Position numbers and translations under genes: made by a program. The notes beneath the pieces were generated by a model. It saw only the letters and a list, made by a program, of their open reading frames with translations. It was not told where the DNA came from and did no database searches. From assembly GCF_009498525.1 (NCBI RefSeq), contig NZ_QSNT01000003.1:187893-251892 (forward strand): DNA of 64,000 nucleotides, in the 5' to 3' direction. This document shows positions 63,804 to 64,000 of this stretch, piece by piece. How positions within the stretch are numbered: position 1 is the stretch's first letter; each line of letters starts with the position of its first letter. The stretch comes from Rhizobium sp. ICMP 5592 (lineage in GTDB: Bacteria > Pseudomonadota > Alphaproteobacteria > Rhizobiales > Rhizobiaceae).

Positions 63804-64000
63804 ATGAAGTTATTCGAAACATATATCATACGGCGTGTCGGCATGATGTTCCTGGTAGCCCTGCTGCCGGTGCTCGCTATTATCTGGACGACTCAGGTAT
63901 TGCAGCGCATCAATCTCGTGACCGATAGCGGCCAATCGATCGGTTCGTTCGCAAAGCTTGCGACCCTTATTCTGCCGACCATCATTCCCGTCGTCTTGCC
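63804..64000 (+). CDS. lptF: LPS export permease LptF (start only)
   Basis: The frame begins MKLFETYIIRRVGMMFLVAL and continues with a hydrophobic segment into VLQRINLVTDSGQSIGSFAK, the usual N-terminus of the LptF/YjgP permease of the LPS transporter. It runs off the window edge after 65 codons, so only the first membrane segment and part of the second are visible. It follows the PAP2 gene by 103 bases in the same direction, and it probably leads an lptF-lptG unit. Confidence 0.87.
   Translation, partial: MKLFETYIIRRVGMMFLVALLPVLAIIWTTQVLQRINLVTDSGQSIGSFAKLATLILPTIIPVVL

Overview
This 64 kb window looks like a chromosomal segment of a Rhizobium-type alphaproteobacterium (Rhizobiaceae). The DNA is GC-rich and densely coded. 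It carries the glyA-nrdR-ribD-ribE set, a MarR-type LdtR regulator beside a YcbB-like L,D-transpeptidase and hemB, an ATE/Bpt leucyltransferase, a perM-hdaA-ppk-ppx run, a lone uvrC-pgsA-moaD-moaE block, and intergenic hairpin repeats resembling rhizobial mosaic elements. The species is not settled. No tRNA, rRNA, CRISPR array, transposase, integrase or phage gene was seen, so this is mostly core chromosome with small accessory patches.

Layout. 1-6019: riboflavin/nusB genes and glyA-nrdR on the minus strand, split by three plus-strand genes (a cupin and two GNAT acetyltransferases). 6141-10910: an L,D-transpeptidase, its probable regulator LdtR, a DUF6163 membrane protein, a RIME-like repeat, hemB and an RDD protein. 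11103-15165: ATE/Bpt plus a DMT exporter, converging on parC. 15394-20411: a secreted protein of unknown function, then a TetR/serine-hydrolase divergon bounded by two near-identical terminators, then aspS. 20679-26051: Tat-exported multicopper oxidase, RNase D, a membrane-anchored class III cyclase and a secreted phytase-like protein. 26088-31743: ppx, ppk1, hdaA and an AI-2E family permease, all minus strand. 31967-39316: purM-purN, an isolated PhnM-like amidohydrolase, a NudK-like hydrolase overlapping a molybdopterin oxidoreductase, rlmJ and a glutathione transferase.

39363-41383: a GYF_2-RDD membrane protein of atypical composition and an Omp25-like porin. 41748-46201: an SDR reductase and uvrC (overlapping), then pgsA-moaD (overlapping) and moaE behind a hairpin element. 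46206-48223: an orphan LivH-type permease divergent from a CGNR zinc-finger regulator and a lipoprotein. The two promoters share a perfect 12-bp inverted repeat, and the regulator appears to be read from a leaderless mRNA. 48298-53060: ndk, a DinB-like protein, a small protein possibly related to the N-terminal region of a diguanylate cyclase, an ABC-F ATPase and a lipoprotein polysaccharide deacetylase with a candidate CtrA box. 53182-60693: S9 peptidase, a TRAP transporter whose binding protein converges on its two membrane subunits, a sugar 1-dehydrogenase and a GrpB-family protein. 60729-64000: holC and pepA, a PAP2 phosphatase with an SGE second motif next to the start of lptF.

The genes serve cofactor synthesis (riboflavin, heme, molybdopterin), one-carbon and purine metabolism, replication and repair (ParC, HdaA, HolC, UvrC, RNase D), phosphate and nucleotide storage (Ppk, Ppx, Ndk) and envelope remodelling (L,D-transpeptidase, PgsA, deacetylase, PAP2 phosphatase, LptF). 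The least explained places are the CGNR/LivH divergon, the LdtR/DUF6163 module, the terminator-flanked TetR cassette, the GYF_2-RDD gene and the SGE-type PAP2 enzyme.
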